Below, in pieces: positions 48,933 to 60,634 of a stretch of 64,000 nt of DNA. The notes under the pieces are model-generated. The model did no database searches. It saw nothing but the letters and a program-made list of their open reading frames with translations, and was not told where the DNA came from. Made by a program: the position numbers and the translations under genes. Within the stretch, counting starts at the first letter, position 1. Each line of letters begins with the position of its first letter. This DNA is from CAYYFX01 sp964571855 (GTDB lineage Bacteria; ARS69): the NCBI GenBank assembly GCA_964571855.1, contig CAZNDO010000001.1, forward strand, positions 124,001 through 188,000. Reading direction: 5' to 3'.

Positions 48933-51035
48933 GTGAAGCCGATCCCGACTCTCGGCATCGCCCTGATGCTGGCCGGTTCGCCCGGCACCGTCCTAGCCGC
49001 TTCGCTGCACGTGCCGGGGGATGCCCCCACCATCGCCGCCGCGCTCGCCGCGGCGCAGGCCGGCGATGAGATCGTGATCGCCTGCGGCACGTACCACGAG
49101 CACGGACTTGATCTCGTCGGCGGCGTCACGATCCGCAGCGAGAACGGGGATCCGGGGTGCGTGATGATTGACGGCGATGCAGCCGGAGCGGTGCTGCTGC
49201 TTCACGTCGAGTCGCTCCGGAGCGTGATCGAGGGCCTCACGATCACCGGTGGGCGGGCGGACCAGGGCGGCGCCGCGCGCATCGAGTATGCCGACGTCCT
49301 GTTCCGCCGGTGCCGGCTGACCGGAAACCAGGCACGGTTCGACGGCCCGGCGATCTACGCGCTCCGCAGTTCGGTGCAGGTGGAGCACTGTCTGATCGCC
49401 CGCAACCACGACTATGAGCCCGCGTGGGGCGGCGCGACGAGCGCCATCGTGGCCGCCGACTCCGACCTCGTGATCCGGAACAGCACGATCGCCGCGAACA
49501 CGTTCGTGCCGCGGCCTCCCGAGTTGCACGCCGCCGGGGGCGGCGAGGTACGCCGCTCCACCGTTCTCGTGGACCGCTCCATCATCGCGATGAACGACGG
49601 GATTCAGATCGCATGGAGTTTCTCGACCTGGACCGGCGTCTTCGCCATGTACGACGACCCGCTCTTCTGCGACATCACCGCGGACTTCCGGCTGGACTCC
49701 GCATCCCCGTGCCTTCCCGGTGGCATGTGCCCCGAACTGGTTGGTGCCCTCGGGCACGGATGCGGTCCGGTCGTGCCGCTCTCCTACACCGTGACCTCGG
49801 AGCCGCCGGGCTTGCCGTTCCTGCTGGACGGCGTCGGCGTGACGACTCCCGTGGTCCGGACGTGGGACCAGTATTCGGAGCACGAGGTCGTCGCGGCGAC
49901 CGCGATCGGCACCGCGCCGGGGGCGCGCGTGACCTTCCTCGACTGGAGCGACGGCGGCGAGGCGGCCCACGTGCTGATCGCGCCGCGTGCGTCGGGCACG
50001 TTCACGGCGCGATACCGCACCGAGTACGAGCTGGCGATGCCCGTGATCGGCAGCGGCACGGTGTCGCCCGGGACCGCGTGGCACCTGGCCGGATCCGTCG
50101 TCACGATCGACGCGACCCCTCTTCCGGGGAGATTCCTCCACTCCTGGACCGGCAGCGGCGCGGGCTCGTACACCGGTGCAGCGAACCCCGCGACGGTGAC
50201 GATGCTGGGCCCCGTTTCCGAGCTGGCGCGCTTCGAGCTGATCCCCTTCGAGTTCTCGCTCAGCGGGAGCGCCACCGACCCGCATGCGAACCGGGCGCCC
50301 GCGACGGGCGGCGTCCGGCCGCTCTACCTGTGGCTGACCTGTGCCGGCAACGGCCTCTCGGCGATGGAGGCCGGGATGACGGGGACGATGCCCGTTCTCG
50401 GATTCGAGCCCCTCAACGGCGTGCTGAACGCGGGGACGGCCACGGACCTCCTGCTCGCCGTGCCGGACTGCCCACGCGGCGACGACGTGGATCTCCTGCT
50501 GGGCGTCTTCCACGTCGCGGAGCCGCCCGGGGGCGGGCGGCTTTGCCTCGGCTCGGCGGGGGGAAGCGGGACCGAGGAGTTCGCGATCGTGGGCGCAGTG
50601 GACTGCGACTTGGTGCGGCCGTTCTACTCCCGCGCACCCGGTGTCACGGGATTCGCCTCCGACGGTTCGGCACCGTGCCGCAAGGGCCGGCAGACCTGCA
50701 GCCCGGTCGCGATCGCGGAACCCGGCCTCCCCGCGGGCGCCCCCGAGGAGGCGGTCGCCGCGCCGGGGCCGCGCGTGTTCCCCAATCCGTTCGCCACGAG
50801 CATCGACGTGTCGTTCGCGCTGTCACGGGACGGGCGCGCCGGCGTGCGGATCTACGATGTCGGCGGCCGACTCGTGCGGATCGTGCTGGACGAGTCGCGG
50901 AGCGCCGGCGGCCATCGGGTGACCTGGGACGGGCGCAACGCGGAGGGACGCGAGGCCCCGGCCGGCATCTACTTCGCGCGAATCCTCACGGGCGACGCCG
51001 TGCGGTCGCTCAAGATCCTGCGCCTCGCGAGGTAG
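48933..51035 (+). CDS. Secreted right-handed beta-helix protein with C-terminal sorting domain
   Basis: A 700-residue protein with signal peptide about 1-22 (PTLGIALMLAGSPGTVLA). A pectate-lyase-like beta helix (about 25-280) follows, with HVPGDAPTIAAALAAAQAGDEIVIA and repeated IRNSTIAAN/VEHCLIARN coils. Two InlB/Big-type repeats follow (about 300-450, YTVTSEPPGLPFLLDGVGV and MPVIGSGTVSPGTAWHL). The end is a FlgD-like sorting domain: FPNPFATSIDVSFALSRDG, VRIYDVGGRLVRIVL, GIYFARIL. The GTG at 48933 follows GGAGG. It is probably a surface-exposed polysaccharide-binding or adhesive protein. Its TAG abuts the pilT TAG in the convergent direction. Confidence 0.86.
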   Translation: MKPIPTLGIALMLAGSPGTVLAASLHVPGDAPTIAAALAAAQAGDEIVIACGTYHEHGLDLVGGVTIRSENGDPGCVMIDGDAAGAVLLLHVESLRSVIEGLTITGGRADQGGAARIEYADVLFRRCRLTGNQARFDGPAIYALRSSVQVEHCLIARNHDYEPAWGGATSAIVAADSDLVIRNSTIAANTFVPRPPELHAAGGGEVRRSTVLVDRSIIAMNDGIQIAWSFSTWTGVFAMYDDPLFCDITADFRLDSASPCLPGGMCPELVGALGHGCGPVVPLSYTVTSEPPGLPFLLDGVGVTTPVVRTWDQYSEHEVVAATAIGTAPGARVTFLDWSDGGEAAHVLIAPRASGTFTARYRTEYELAMPVIGSGTVSPGTAWHLAGSVVTIDATPLPGRFLHSWTGSGAGSYTGAANPATVTMLGPVSELARFELIPFEFSLSGSATDPHANRAPATGGVRPLYLWLTCAGNGLSAMEAGMTGTMPVLGFEPLNGVLNAGTATDLLLAVPDCPRGDDVDLLLGVFHVAEPPGGGRLCLGSAGGSGTEEFAIVGAVDCDLVRPFYSRAPGVTGFASDGSAPCRKGRQTCSPVAIAEPGLPAGAPEEAVAAPGPRVFPNPFATSIDVSFALSRDGRAGVRIYDVGGRLVRIVLDESRSAGGHRVTWDGRNAEGREAPAGIYFARILTGDAVRSLKILRLAR

Positions 51036-52136
51036 CTACCGCGCCCCCGCCGCCGCCCCCGCGGGCACGGCCGCCCGCTCGCCGAGCGCGCGCTTCACCA
51101 CGTCCTGGTGGTGTGCCTTCGCCACGGCGTCGTCCCCGGTGATCACGCCCTTCTTCACCAGCTCCACGAGGCAGTTGTCCAGGAGCTGCATGCCCAGCTT
51201 GGAGCCGGTCTGCAGGATGTTCTGCATCTGCGACGTCTTGCCCTCGCGGATGCACGCCTTCAGGGCGTCCGTGGCGATGAGGATCTCGTGCGCGGCCACG
51301 CGCCCGCCGCCCACCTTCGGGATCAGAACCTGCGAGATCACGCCCTGCAGCGTCTCGGCAAGCTGCACGCGCACCTGCTGCTGCTGGTCCGGCGGGAAGA
51401 CGTCGATGATGCGGTCCACGGTCTGCGCGGCGCCGGTGGTGTGCAGCGTGCCGAACACGAGGTGCCCGGTCTCCGCCGCGGTGATCCCGAGGGAGATCGT
51501 CTCCAGGTCCCGCATCTCGCCCACGAGGATGACGTCCGGGTCCTGCCGCAGCGCCCGCTTCAGCGCCGACGCGAACGTCTCCGTGTCGCTGCCGATCTCG
51601 CGCTGGTTCACGAAGCTGAGCTTGTCGTGGTGCACGAACTCGACCGGATCCTCCATGGTGAGGATGTGGCCGCGCTCGTTCGAGTTGCGGTAGTCGATCA
51701 TGGCCGCCAGCGTGGTGGATTTCCCCGAGCCCGTGGGCCCGGTGACGAGCACGAGCCCGCGCGGCTTCATCGCGAGCGTGCGGCACACCTCGGGCAGCTT
51801 GAGCGACTCCATCGTGGGGATGTCCACGGGGATCTTCCGGAACACCATGGACACGGACCCGCGCTGCTTCATGGCGTTCAGCCGGAACCGCGCCACGCCC
51901 GGGATGCTGTACGCGCAGTCGTAGTCCCCGGTCCGGTCGAACTCCACGAACCCTTCCTCGCCCAGCGCCTGTTGCGCGAGCGCGAGCGTGTCGGCCGGCT
52001 TCAGCTTCTCGATGTTCTTGAGCGGCTGGATGTGCCCCGCGATCCGATACCCCGGCGGGCTCCCCACCTTCAGGTGCAGATCACTGGCGTCGAACTGCAC
52101 CATCCCGCGCAGCAGCGTGTCGATGTCGATGCCCAA
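51036..52136 (-). CDS. pilT: PilT-type twitching motility ATPase
   Basis: A 366-residue secretion ATPase. N-terminal domain: DASDLHLKVGSPPGYRI. Walker A: TGPTGSGKSTTLAAMIDY (about 127). Asp box, Walker B (DPDVILVGEMRDLETI) and His box (GHLVFGTLHTTGAAQTVDRI) are all intact. The C-terminus has the LIPKVGGGRVAAHEIL motif of PilT. It drives type IV pilus retraction. I chose the TTG at 52136 because GGAGG lies 8 nt before it; no ATG fits before residue 12. No other pilus genes are in the window. Confidence 0.92.
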   Translation of the reverse strand: MGIDIDTLLRGMVQFDASDLHLKVGSPPGYRIAGHIQPLKNIEKLKPADTLALAQQALGEEGFVEFDRTGDYDCAYSIPGVARFRLNAMKQRGSVSMVFRKIPVDIPTMESLKLPEVCRTLAMKPRGLVLVTGPTGSGKSTTLAAMIDYRNSNERGHILTMEDPVEFVHHDKLSFVNQREIGSDTETFASALKRALRQDPDVILVGEMRDLETISLGITAAETGHLVFGTLHTTGAAQTVDRIIDVFPPDQQQQVRVQLAETLQGVISQVLIPKVGGGRVAAHEILIATDALKACIREGKTSQMQNILQTGSKLGMQLLDNCLVELVKKGVITGDDAVAKAHHQDVVKRALGERAAVPAGAAAGAR

Positions 52137-52260
52137 GATGCCATCCTCCGCCCGAAGGCAAACGGCCCCCACCGGAGCCCCAACTCCACAAAGCCGACCC
52201 CCGCCGGCCCATCCATGGGCAGAGTTTCGACCACCCCCCAACCCCCCTTGAGCCACCGGC

Positions 52261-52558
52261 CACGGGGCTGGACGGCCTGTTCCGGGACGGGCGGCCGGCG
52301 GGTGGGCGACCCCGGGCGATCGCCCGGCCACGCCCCGTCGTCGGACCGGACGGGTCGGGCGCCCCGGTGCCCCACTCGCGGGCGTTCGAGCATGCGCGCC
52401 ACGCGCCCGAAGGGCGCGGTGCGCTCACGCGCAGAGGCCCGCGAGAGGGGTACCGGGGCGCCCGACCCATCCGGCCCGACGACGGGGCGTGGCCAAGCGA
52501 CCACCGACGTCGCCCACCCGCCGGCCGCCCGTCCTAGAACAGGCCGTCCAGCCCCGTG
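52261..52558. repeat. 298-bp near-perfect palindrome between lptD and pilT
   Basis: The centre falls at 52409/52410 (GCGCCCGAAGGGCGC). The arms, 52261-52409 and 52410-52558, are reverse complements over about 110 outer bases with few mismatches, for example GGCTGGACGGCCTGTTC (left) and GAACAGGCCGTCCAGCC (right). CTCGCGGGC and GCCCGCGAG lie further in. The right arm includes the stop and last eight codons of lptD, so the left arm carries an inverted copy of the lptD 3' end. It would fold into a giant hairpin in the minus-strand transcript. Terminator, RNA-stability element or recently made inverted duplication all fit. Confidence 0.9.
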
Positions 52559-55500
52559 CCCGAACCCACGCGTCCGCGGAAGGCATCGCCCCGCTCCGCT
52601 TTGATGTCGGGCAGATCGATGATGTTGATCCGCAGGTAGTACTGCCACTCGCTGCCGAGGTAGCGGCGGTCGAAGCTCACTTCCCAGCAGTGGATCTGGC
52701 GCCGCACCGACCAGCTCTGCGCGGTGTTGTCGCCGTTCGTGAGGTCGTACTGCGTGTTGAACGTGAGGCCCCAGTTCGCGGTGGGCGACCACGAGGAGTT
52801 GAACACGACGGACGAGGACGACGACCCGCTGGCGCCGCGCTGTGCGGTGTGGCTCACGTCGAACGCCCACTGGCCGGCGCGCCCGCCGCGCGCCGCGGAG
52901 ACCGTGGCCGCATCGCCCAGGTCCGGGCCGAGGCCCGCCCCCGCGCCGCCGTCCAGCGGCTCCGGCTGCGGGGCGTCCGGCGCCGCGCCCCCGCCGCCGC
53001 CGAAGCTGCGCGACGACACGCGCGCCCGCGTGGTCACGGACGAGCCCAGCAGGTCCCACGTGTAGGGATCATGCGACACCGTCCAGCTCTGGTTCACCGG
53101 CAGCGACGACAGGATGTTGAGCGAGCTGCTGAGCCCCGACAGCGGCTTGCGCCCGTTCTCGTCCGCGAGCAGGTCGTAGCTGATCCCGTTGCGCAGCGTG
53201 AAGAGGTCCAGCCGCAGGTCCTCCTGCCCCTCGCCGCGCGCGATCTTCGTCTGCACGAGGTTCCGGAGCGAGAAGCTCATGGAGCTCTGCTTCCGCGGCG
53301 ACCCGCCGATGCCCCCGAACGAGAAGAAGCGGTCGCGCAGGGTGCGCGTCGTGTCGTCCGGATCCACGTAGAAGTACTCCCGGAACTCCGGCGCCCAGCT
53401 CCACGACGCCCCCGGCTCCACGAGGTGCCGGAACCCCTGCACCGGCCCCATCGGCCGCAGGAACGTGCCGTACAGCGTGGTGCTGGTGGACACCGCCGTG
53501 CGGTACGTGGCCCGGAACGCGTTCGCGTCCCCGCGACGGTCCTCGTCGATCCACGTGGCCTCGCCGTCGATCGAGGGCGACAGCCGCAGGTACGAGACCA
53601 CGTTCCTCGTCATGCGCAGCCCCAGGTTCGTCTGCGCTCCGGTGTGCTCCTCTTCCCCGCCGGCCGAGGAGCGCGATCGCGTGCGCACGCCGCGGGTGTC
53701 CGCGTTCCAGTACAGGTCCGCCAGCAGCCCGTCCGCGAGCCCCGGATCCGCGGCGCCCGACGCGGACGCCGTGCCCGACGCCCGCGCCCTCAGCGGCCGG
53801 CTGGGCGACGAGAAGAAGATCCCCGGGAGCTGCTCCGAGAACGTGTCCTCGTCCAGGTTCTGCTGGCGTTCCAGGCTGACCCGCAGCGACCGGTTGGAGC
53901 CCGGGAAGCGCTTCGTCAGCGTGAGGTTGGAGCGGATGTCGCGGTCCAGACGCTGGTCGTCGTCGATGTCCTGGTAGATCGACGCGGACGAGAAGAAGCG
54001 CGCGTCCCCCGACAGGTCCGCCGTGGGCGAGATCGTCTGCCGGTGGGTCGCCTCCACCACCGTGTCCTTCTTCCCGCGCGGCACGTCGCGGTTGTACTTG
54101 AGCGTGACGCGGCCGTCGAACCGGTAGCGCAGGTTGTACCGCGCGCTGAGGTACGACACGATCCGGTCCTGGGAGGGGTAGAAGTCGAAGCTGGTGGTGG
54201 CGTCGAAGTAGTCGTTCGGCGCCCAGTAGTAGCCCAGGTTCCGGATGAACCGGCCGCGGTTGTCGTCCACGCCCAGCTCGAGGTTCGGCAGCAGCAGGCC
54301 GGAGTGCCGGTCCTTCTTCAGGGACGCGATGTAGAACGGCAGCGCGAAGACCGGGATCTGCCGGATGCGCAGCACGACCGGCTTCGCCACGACCTTGTCG
54401 TCCAGGTAGATCTTCATGTGCTTGCTGGAGAAGTGGAAGTGCGGCGACTCCAGGTCGCACGTGGTGTACGTCGCGTTCTCCACGGCCAGGGCGTCGTCGC
54501 CGATCTTCCAGATGTCGGTGCCCTGGTAGAAAGCGTTCTCGAACCGGGTGCGGCCGGTGACGATCTCCCCCTTCCCGGTGGGAAGGTGGTAGCGCATGCG
54601 CGCGCCGAGGATCTCGTCGCCCGAGTCCACGAGCACGGGGGACGGATCCCCGCCCGCGTCCATCACCTCCTCGCGCGCGTCGAAGTCGATCGTGCCCGAG
54701 CGGAGCTGCATGTCCTTGTAGCGCACCTCCGCCCCCTTCGAGAGGTGCATCGTCTCGTGGCGCCGGTCGTAGCGGATCACCGGCGCCTGGTACTCCACCA
54801 GCTTCCCTTTCTCCTTGAGCACGTCCTCGCCGGCGCCCTCGTCCTCGCCGGCGGGGAGCCGGTACTCGCCCGTGCCGTGGCCGAGCACGGTCACGCTGTC
54901 CAGCTCGGAGGCCGAGAACCACACGTGCAGCGTGTCGCCCACCACGTCGTTCCACTCGGTGAGGTCGCCCTCCGCCTCGTTGGGGAAGAACTTGCTGCGA
55001 CCGTGCCCCACCACCTCCACGGTCTCGAGCTCGTCGTCCACCACCTCGATCGTGATGCGATCGCCGAAGAGCAGGTTCTGCCGCGGGAGCTGCTCGCTCG
55101 GCGTCTTGAGCCAGGGCGGGAGCGCCGCCAGGGAGTCCGCCACGGCGGCGGCCGAGTCGGACAGGGCGGCCAGCGAGTCCGCGCCGGCCGCGGCGGGGCC
55201 GGGGAGCACGCCGGCGAGGTCCGCGCCCGCCGCGGCGGAGTCGGCCGCCGCTTCGAAGAGCGCCTCCGCGGTGGGCGCGGTCGTGTCCGGCTCCGCCGGC
55301 CGCGCGCCGGGCGCGGCCGCGCCGTCGGGCGCCGCCGCCACCGCGGCGGCCCGCGCCTCCACGGAGTCGCGCGCGGATCCCACCGCCTCCTCCAGGGCCT
55401 CGCCGTCCACCGGCGCGCCGGCCTCCACCGGGCGCTCGCGCTCCTCCGCGAACCGGTGCACGACCCGCGCCGACCCCGTCACCCGCACGGTCCGCCGGCC

Positions 55501-56392
55501 GCTGCCGCGCGTGATCATCTCGATGGAGTCGCCGGTGATCTCGGTGGCGCCGTCCACGATCTTCGGCGCGCCTTCCAGCACCGCGCTGTTGCGCACGCGG
55601 TCGAAGCGCGCCGCGCCGCCGGTGGCCGTCATGGAGCCGCGACGCATCACCACGTCGCCCACGGCGGTGCCGCGGTCGGTGCGCGGGTCGTAGCGCATCT
55701 CGTCCGCCTCCACGCGCACCGGCTCGTCCTCCTCCTCGAACGTCGCGGCGGGTCGCTCGACCGCGGTGGCCTCGGACCGCGCGCGCTCGTACCGCAGGGA
55801 CGGCCCCTCCACGATCACGCCGGACACGTCGTCCACGAGGCGCGCGTTCCCCGCGGCCCAGAACGTGTCCGTGGTCTCGTCGAAGGTGACGGCGTCCGCG
55901 TCCAGCGTGCCGGAGGTGTCCGCCGCCGCGACGCGGCCGCGCAGCTGGAACTTCCGCTCGTCGCGCCGCCACGTGCCCGCGTCGGCCACCGCCATCCCGG
56001 ACGGGCGCTCGATCACCAGCCCGCTCGGGAACTGCGCGATGCGCGTGTCCCGGTCGTAGTAGCAGACCGGCGCGCGCACGGTCGTGGAGTCCTGCGTCAT
56101 GACCACGTGGCCGGTGAGCAGCGCGCGGCGCAGGTCCTCCAGGTACTCCGCGTGGTCCGAGGTGGTGGTGAGCTCGCCGTGCGTGATCACCACGTCGCCC
56201 TCGAACATGAGCACGCGCCCGCCGTCGGCGGACCGCCGCACGTGCGACGTGTTCGCCGCGATGTCCCACGGCTCGCGCGGCGCGTCCGCGGGCGGAGCGG
56301 TCGCCGGCGCCTGCGCGCGCACCGCCCCCGGGGGGGCGGCGGCGAGGACCGCGAACGTCAGGAGCGCGGGAAGGAGGCGCGCGTGGCGCCGG

Positions 56393-57505
<1,113 letters not shown>

Positions 57506-57535
57506 GTCCTCTTCCCCAAGCACCCGGCGCGGGAG

Positions 57536-58897
57536 TCACCCCGCGGGCGCGGTCTGGTTCCGCGGGCGACGCGGCCGGTCGGCCGGATCGCCGAAGGCCT
57601 CCATCGCGGCGCCCACCGTGAACAGGGACCCCGTGACGAAGACCCAGCCGCCGTCCAGGCGGCGCGCCGCCTCCGCGCAGGCGCCCGCCGGGTCCGGCAC
57701 CGCCACGACGTCCATGCCCGCCGCCCGCAGGGCCGCGGCCGTCTCCTCCGCGGGGCGCGCCCGCAGCGGGTGCGGCGGCGTGAGCGTGACCGCGCGGCGG
57801 AACTTCCGCGCGAGCTTCGGCGCCATCCCGGACAGATCCTTGTCCGCGAGGACGCCGATCACGAGGACCGACCCCTCCGGCACGCCCAGCTCGTCCAGCG
57901 ACCGGACCAGCGCGTCCACGCCCGCGGCGTTGTGGGCCACATCGTAGACGCGGACGGGGTTTCCTTCCACCCGGCTCAGCCGTCCCGGCCAGAACGTGCG
58001 CTCGAACCCCTCGCACAGGCGGTCGGCGGACTCGGGGCGGGGGTCGAAGAGGCGGGCGGCCAGGGCCGCCACCGCCAGGTTGTCCACCTGGTGGGCGCCG
58101 GGCAACGGCAGCCGGATCCCGCGCTCCCGCTCCCCGGGCAGGGCCAGGGCCACCTCCAGCCCGTCCCAGCCGGACGAGAGGACCCGGACCCGGATGTCGG
58201 CGGCGTCGTGCAGCGGGGCGCCGCGGCGGGCGGCGATGCCCGCGATCACGTCCGCCGCCTCCTCCGCCATGCGCCCGCGCACGAGCGGCACGAGCGGCTT
58301 CACGATCCCGGCCTTCTCGGCCGCGATCGTGGCGCGGTCCTTCCCCAGCGTCTCGGTGTGGTCCAGGTCGATCGTGGTGATCGCGGTCACCGCCGGACAG
58401 CAGACGTTCGTGGCGTCCAGCCGCCCGCCGAGCCCCACCTCCAGCACGGCCACGTCCACGCCCTCGCGGCGGAAGTGCTCCAGCGCGAGCGCGGTGGACA
58501 CCTCGAAGAAGGACGCGCCCCAGGGCCCCAGCGCATCGGCCGGTGCGGTGGCCGCCGCCGCCGCCGCGTTCGGCGTGCCGGCCGCGGCCGCCACCTCCAG
58601 CTTCTCCAGGATGGGCGCGGCATCCTCCTCGCGGATCGGCGCGCCGTCCACGCGGATGCGCTCCGCGAAGCCCACCAGGTGCGGCGAGGTCAGCAGCCCC
58701 ACGCGGTACCCCGCGTGCTGCAGCGCCGCCGCCACCATGGCGCACACGGAGCCCTTCCCGTTCGTGCCCGCCACGTGCACCGCGGGGTAGTCCCGCTCCG
58801 GGTGGTCCAGCCGGTCCAGCAGGCGCGTGACCTGCCAGAGCCCGAGCTCCACGTTCTGGTTGCGCAGCCGGGCGAGCCGCGCGAAGAGGTCCGGCAT
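57536..58897 (-). CDS. folC: Folylpolyglutamate/dihydrofolate synthase
   Basis: A 453-residue Mur-ligase-like enzyme. VHVAGTNGKGSVCAMVA (about 41-57) is the ATP loop; SPHLVGFAERIRVDG and LEVGLGGRLDATNV are FolC signatures, then DHTETLGKDRATIAAEKAGI. The C-terminal Rossmann domain includes YDVAHNAAGVDAL. An Ala-rich insert (about 100-115) is unusual. It adds glutamates to folate, and perhaps makes dihydrofolate. Its start overlaps the accD stop by 1 nt. Confidence 0.94.
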   Translation of the reverse strand: MPDLFARLARLRNQNVELGLWQVTRLLDRLDHPERDYPAVHVAGTNGKGSVCAMVAAALQHAGYRVGLLTSPHLVGFAERIRVDGAPIREEDAAPILEKLEVAAAAGTPNAAAAAATAPADALGPWGASFFEVSTALALEHFRREGVDVAVLEVGLGGRLDATNVCCPAVTAITTIDLDHTETLGKDRATIAAEKAGIVKPLVPLVRGRMAEEAADVIAGIAARRGAPLHDAADIRVRVLSSGWDGLEVALALPGERERGIRLPLPGAHQVDNLAVAALAARLFDPRPESADRLCEGFERTFWPGRLSRVEGNPVRVYDVAHNAAGVDALVRSLDELGVPEGSVLVIGVLADKDLSGMAPKLARKFRRAVTLTPPHPLRARPAEETAAALRAAGMDVVAVPDPAGACAEAARRLDGGWVFVTGSLFTVGAAMEAFGDPADRPRRPRNQTAPAG

Positions 58898-59778
58898 CAG
58901 TCGCCCTTGCGGCGCTTCGGCGCGAGGGGCATCTCCGCGTCCCCGAAGAACGCGAGGACCTGCGCCAGCGTCTCCCGCAGCTCGCGTCGCGGCACCACGC
59001 GATCCACGAAGCCGTGCTGCAGCAGGAACTCCGCGCGCTGGAATCCCTGCGGCAGCTCCTGGTTGATGGTCTCGCGGATGACGCGCGGGCCCGCGAAGCC
59101 GATGAGCGCCTTCGGCTCCGCGAGGATCACGTCCCCGAGCGAGGCGAAGCTGGCGGTGACGCCGCCCGTGGTGGGATGCGTGAGGATCGACACGTGCGGC
59201 AGGCCCGCGTCCGCCAGCCGCGCGAGCGCGGCGGAGGTCTTCGCCATCTGCATGAGCGAGAAGATGCCTTCCTGCATGCGCGCGCCGCCGGAGCTGGACA
59301 GGGTGATCAGCCCGCGCCGCGCCTCGATGGCGCGCTCGGTGACGCGCGCGATGCGCTCGCCCACCACCGAGCCCATGCTGCCGCCCATGAAGCCGAAGTC
59401 CAGCACGGCAATGGACACGGGGATGCCCTTGATCGTGGCGCGCCCGGCGCGGATGGCGTCCTTCAGCCCGGTCTTGCGCTGGGCGTCCGCGGAGCGCTCC
59501 GGATAGCGCTTCGAGTCCTTGAAGCCGAGCGGATCGGAGGGCGCGAGATGCGCGTCCTCCTCCACGAAGCTCCCCTCGTCCAGCAGGAGGTCCAGGTACT
59601 GCCGGCTGCCGATGCGGAAGTGGAAGTTGCACTTCGCGCACACCCAGCAGCTCTTCTCCAGCTCCGGCTTGTACAGGATCTCCCCGCACTCGTCGCACTT
59701 GAGCCAGACGCCGCTGGGGACCTCCTTGCGGTCCGGCTGCGCCTTGATGCCCTTCTTGCCGCGGCGGAACCAGGTCAT
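58897..59778 (-). CDS. accD: Acetyl-CoA carboxylase carboxyltransferase beta subunit
   Basis: A 293-residue subunit. The N-terminal zinc ribbon is CDECGEILYKPELEKSCWVCAKC (Cys x2 Cys ... Cys x2 Cys, about 28-50). The crotonase-like body has LDFGFMGGSMGSVVGERI and SSSGGARMQEGIFSLMQM, then PTTGGVTASFA. It transfers the carboxyl group to acetyl-CoA in fatty-acid synthesis with AccA, which is not in the window. The accD-folC order is common in bacteria. Confidence 0.96.
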   Translation of the reverse strand: MTWFRRGKKGIKAQPDRKEVPSGVWLKCDECGEILYKPELEKSCWVCAKCNFHFRIGSRQYLDLLLDEGSFVEEDAHLAPSDPLGFKDSKRYPERSADAQRKTGLKDAIRAGRATIKGIPVSIAVLDFGFMGGSMGSVVGERIARVTERAIEARRGLITLSSSGGARMQEGIFSLMQMAKTSAALARLADAGLPHVSILTHPTTGGVTASFASLGDVILAEPKALIGFAGPRVIRETINQELPQGFQRAEFLLQHGFVDRVVPRRELRETLAQVLAFFGDAEMPLAPKRRKGD

Positions 59779-59782
59779 GCCC

Positions 59783-60634
59783 TCATTCCTTTCGCACGTC
59801 GGCTTCGCTCCCGCGCGCGCTCTCGAGGCGGTCCAGCACGAGCGCGAGCAGCTCCGTCAGGTGCCCCTCGCGCGCCTTCGTCACCTCGATGACCTCTTCG
59901 TGGTCCACGGAGCGGCCCGGCACGACGCCGGGCGCCATGTTCGTCACGCAGGAGAACGCCACCGCCTCCATCCCCAGCCCGCCGGCCGCGATCAGCTCGG
60001 GCGCGGTGGACATGCTCACCACGTCCGCGCCCAGCAGCCGCGCCATGCGCACCTCCGCCGGCGTCTCGTACGCCGGCCCCTTCGACGAGAACAGCACGCC
60101 CTTGCGCAGCGGGAAGCCTTTCGCCTCGGCCGCGGCCTCGATCTCCGCCACGAGCCGCGCCGACGGGCCCACCGGGCGGCGCAGCGCGCCCGCGGCGCCG
60201 CGCAGCGGGCTGTGCAGCATGAAGTTCACGAAGTCGTGCAGCAGCACCACGTCGCCCACGCGGTACGCGGGGTTCACGGCGCCGGCGGCGTTCGTCACCA
60301 CGAGTTCCCGCACGCCCAGCCCGCGCATCACCGCCACCGCGGAACCGATGCGCGCGAGGCCGTGCCCCTCGTAGTGGTGCATGCGCCCCTGCATCGCGAG
60401 GTACTCGTGCGCACCGGAGCGGCCGCGCACGAGGCGCCCGGCATGGCCGGCCACCGTGCTGTGGCCGAAGCCGGGGATCTCCGCGAAGGGGCACGCGGCG
60501 ATCTCGTGCGTGCGCGCGACGAAGCCGCCCCAGCCCGACCCGAGGATGAGCCCCACCTTCGGGCCGGCGAGGCCCCGCGCGGCCAGGAAATCCACCGCCG
60601 TGTCGTTCGCGAGCAGCACGGCCGCGTCAACCAA
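59783..60634 (-). CDS. Purine nucleoside phosphorylase
   Basis: A 283-residue trimeric (PNP-I/MTAP-type) phosphorylase: GLILGSGWGGF for phosphate, GHAGRLVRG, MQGRMHHYEGH, and VVTNAAGAVNPAYRVGDVVLLHDFVNF, followed by MSTAPELIAA and FSCVTNMAPG. It splits purine nucleosides to base and ribose-1-phosphate. The TTG start at 60634 is supported by GGAGGACCGCC just upstream; no ATG fits. It overlaps rimI by 8 nt. Confidence 0.93.
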   Translation of the reverse strand: MVDAAVLLANDTAVDFLAARGLAGPKVGLILGSGWGGFVARTHEIAACPFAEIPGFGHSTVAGHAGRLVRGRSGAHEYLAMQGRMHHYEGHGLARIGSAVAVMRGLGVRELVVTNAAGAVNPAYRVGDVVLLHDFVNFMLHSPLRGAAGALRRPVGPSARLVAEIEAAAEAKGFPLRKGVLFSSKGPAYETPAEVRMARLLGADVVSMSTAPELIAAGGLGMEAVAFSCVTNMAPGVVPGRSVDHEEVIEVTKAREGHLTELLALVLDRLESARGSEADVRKE

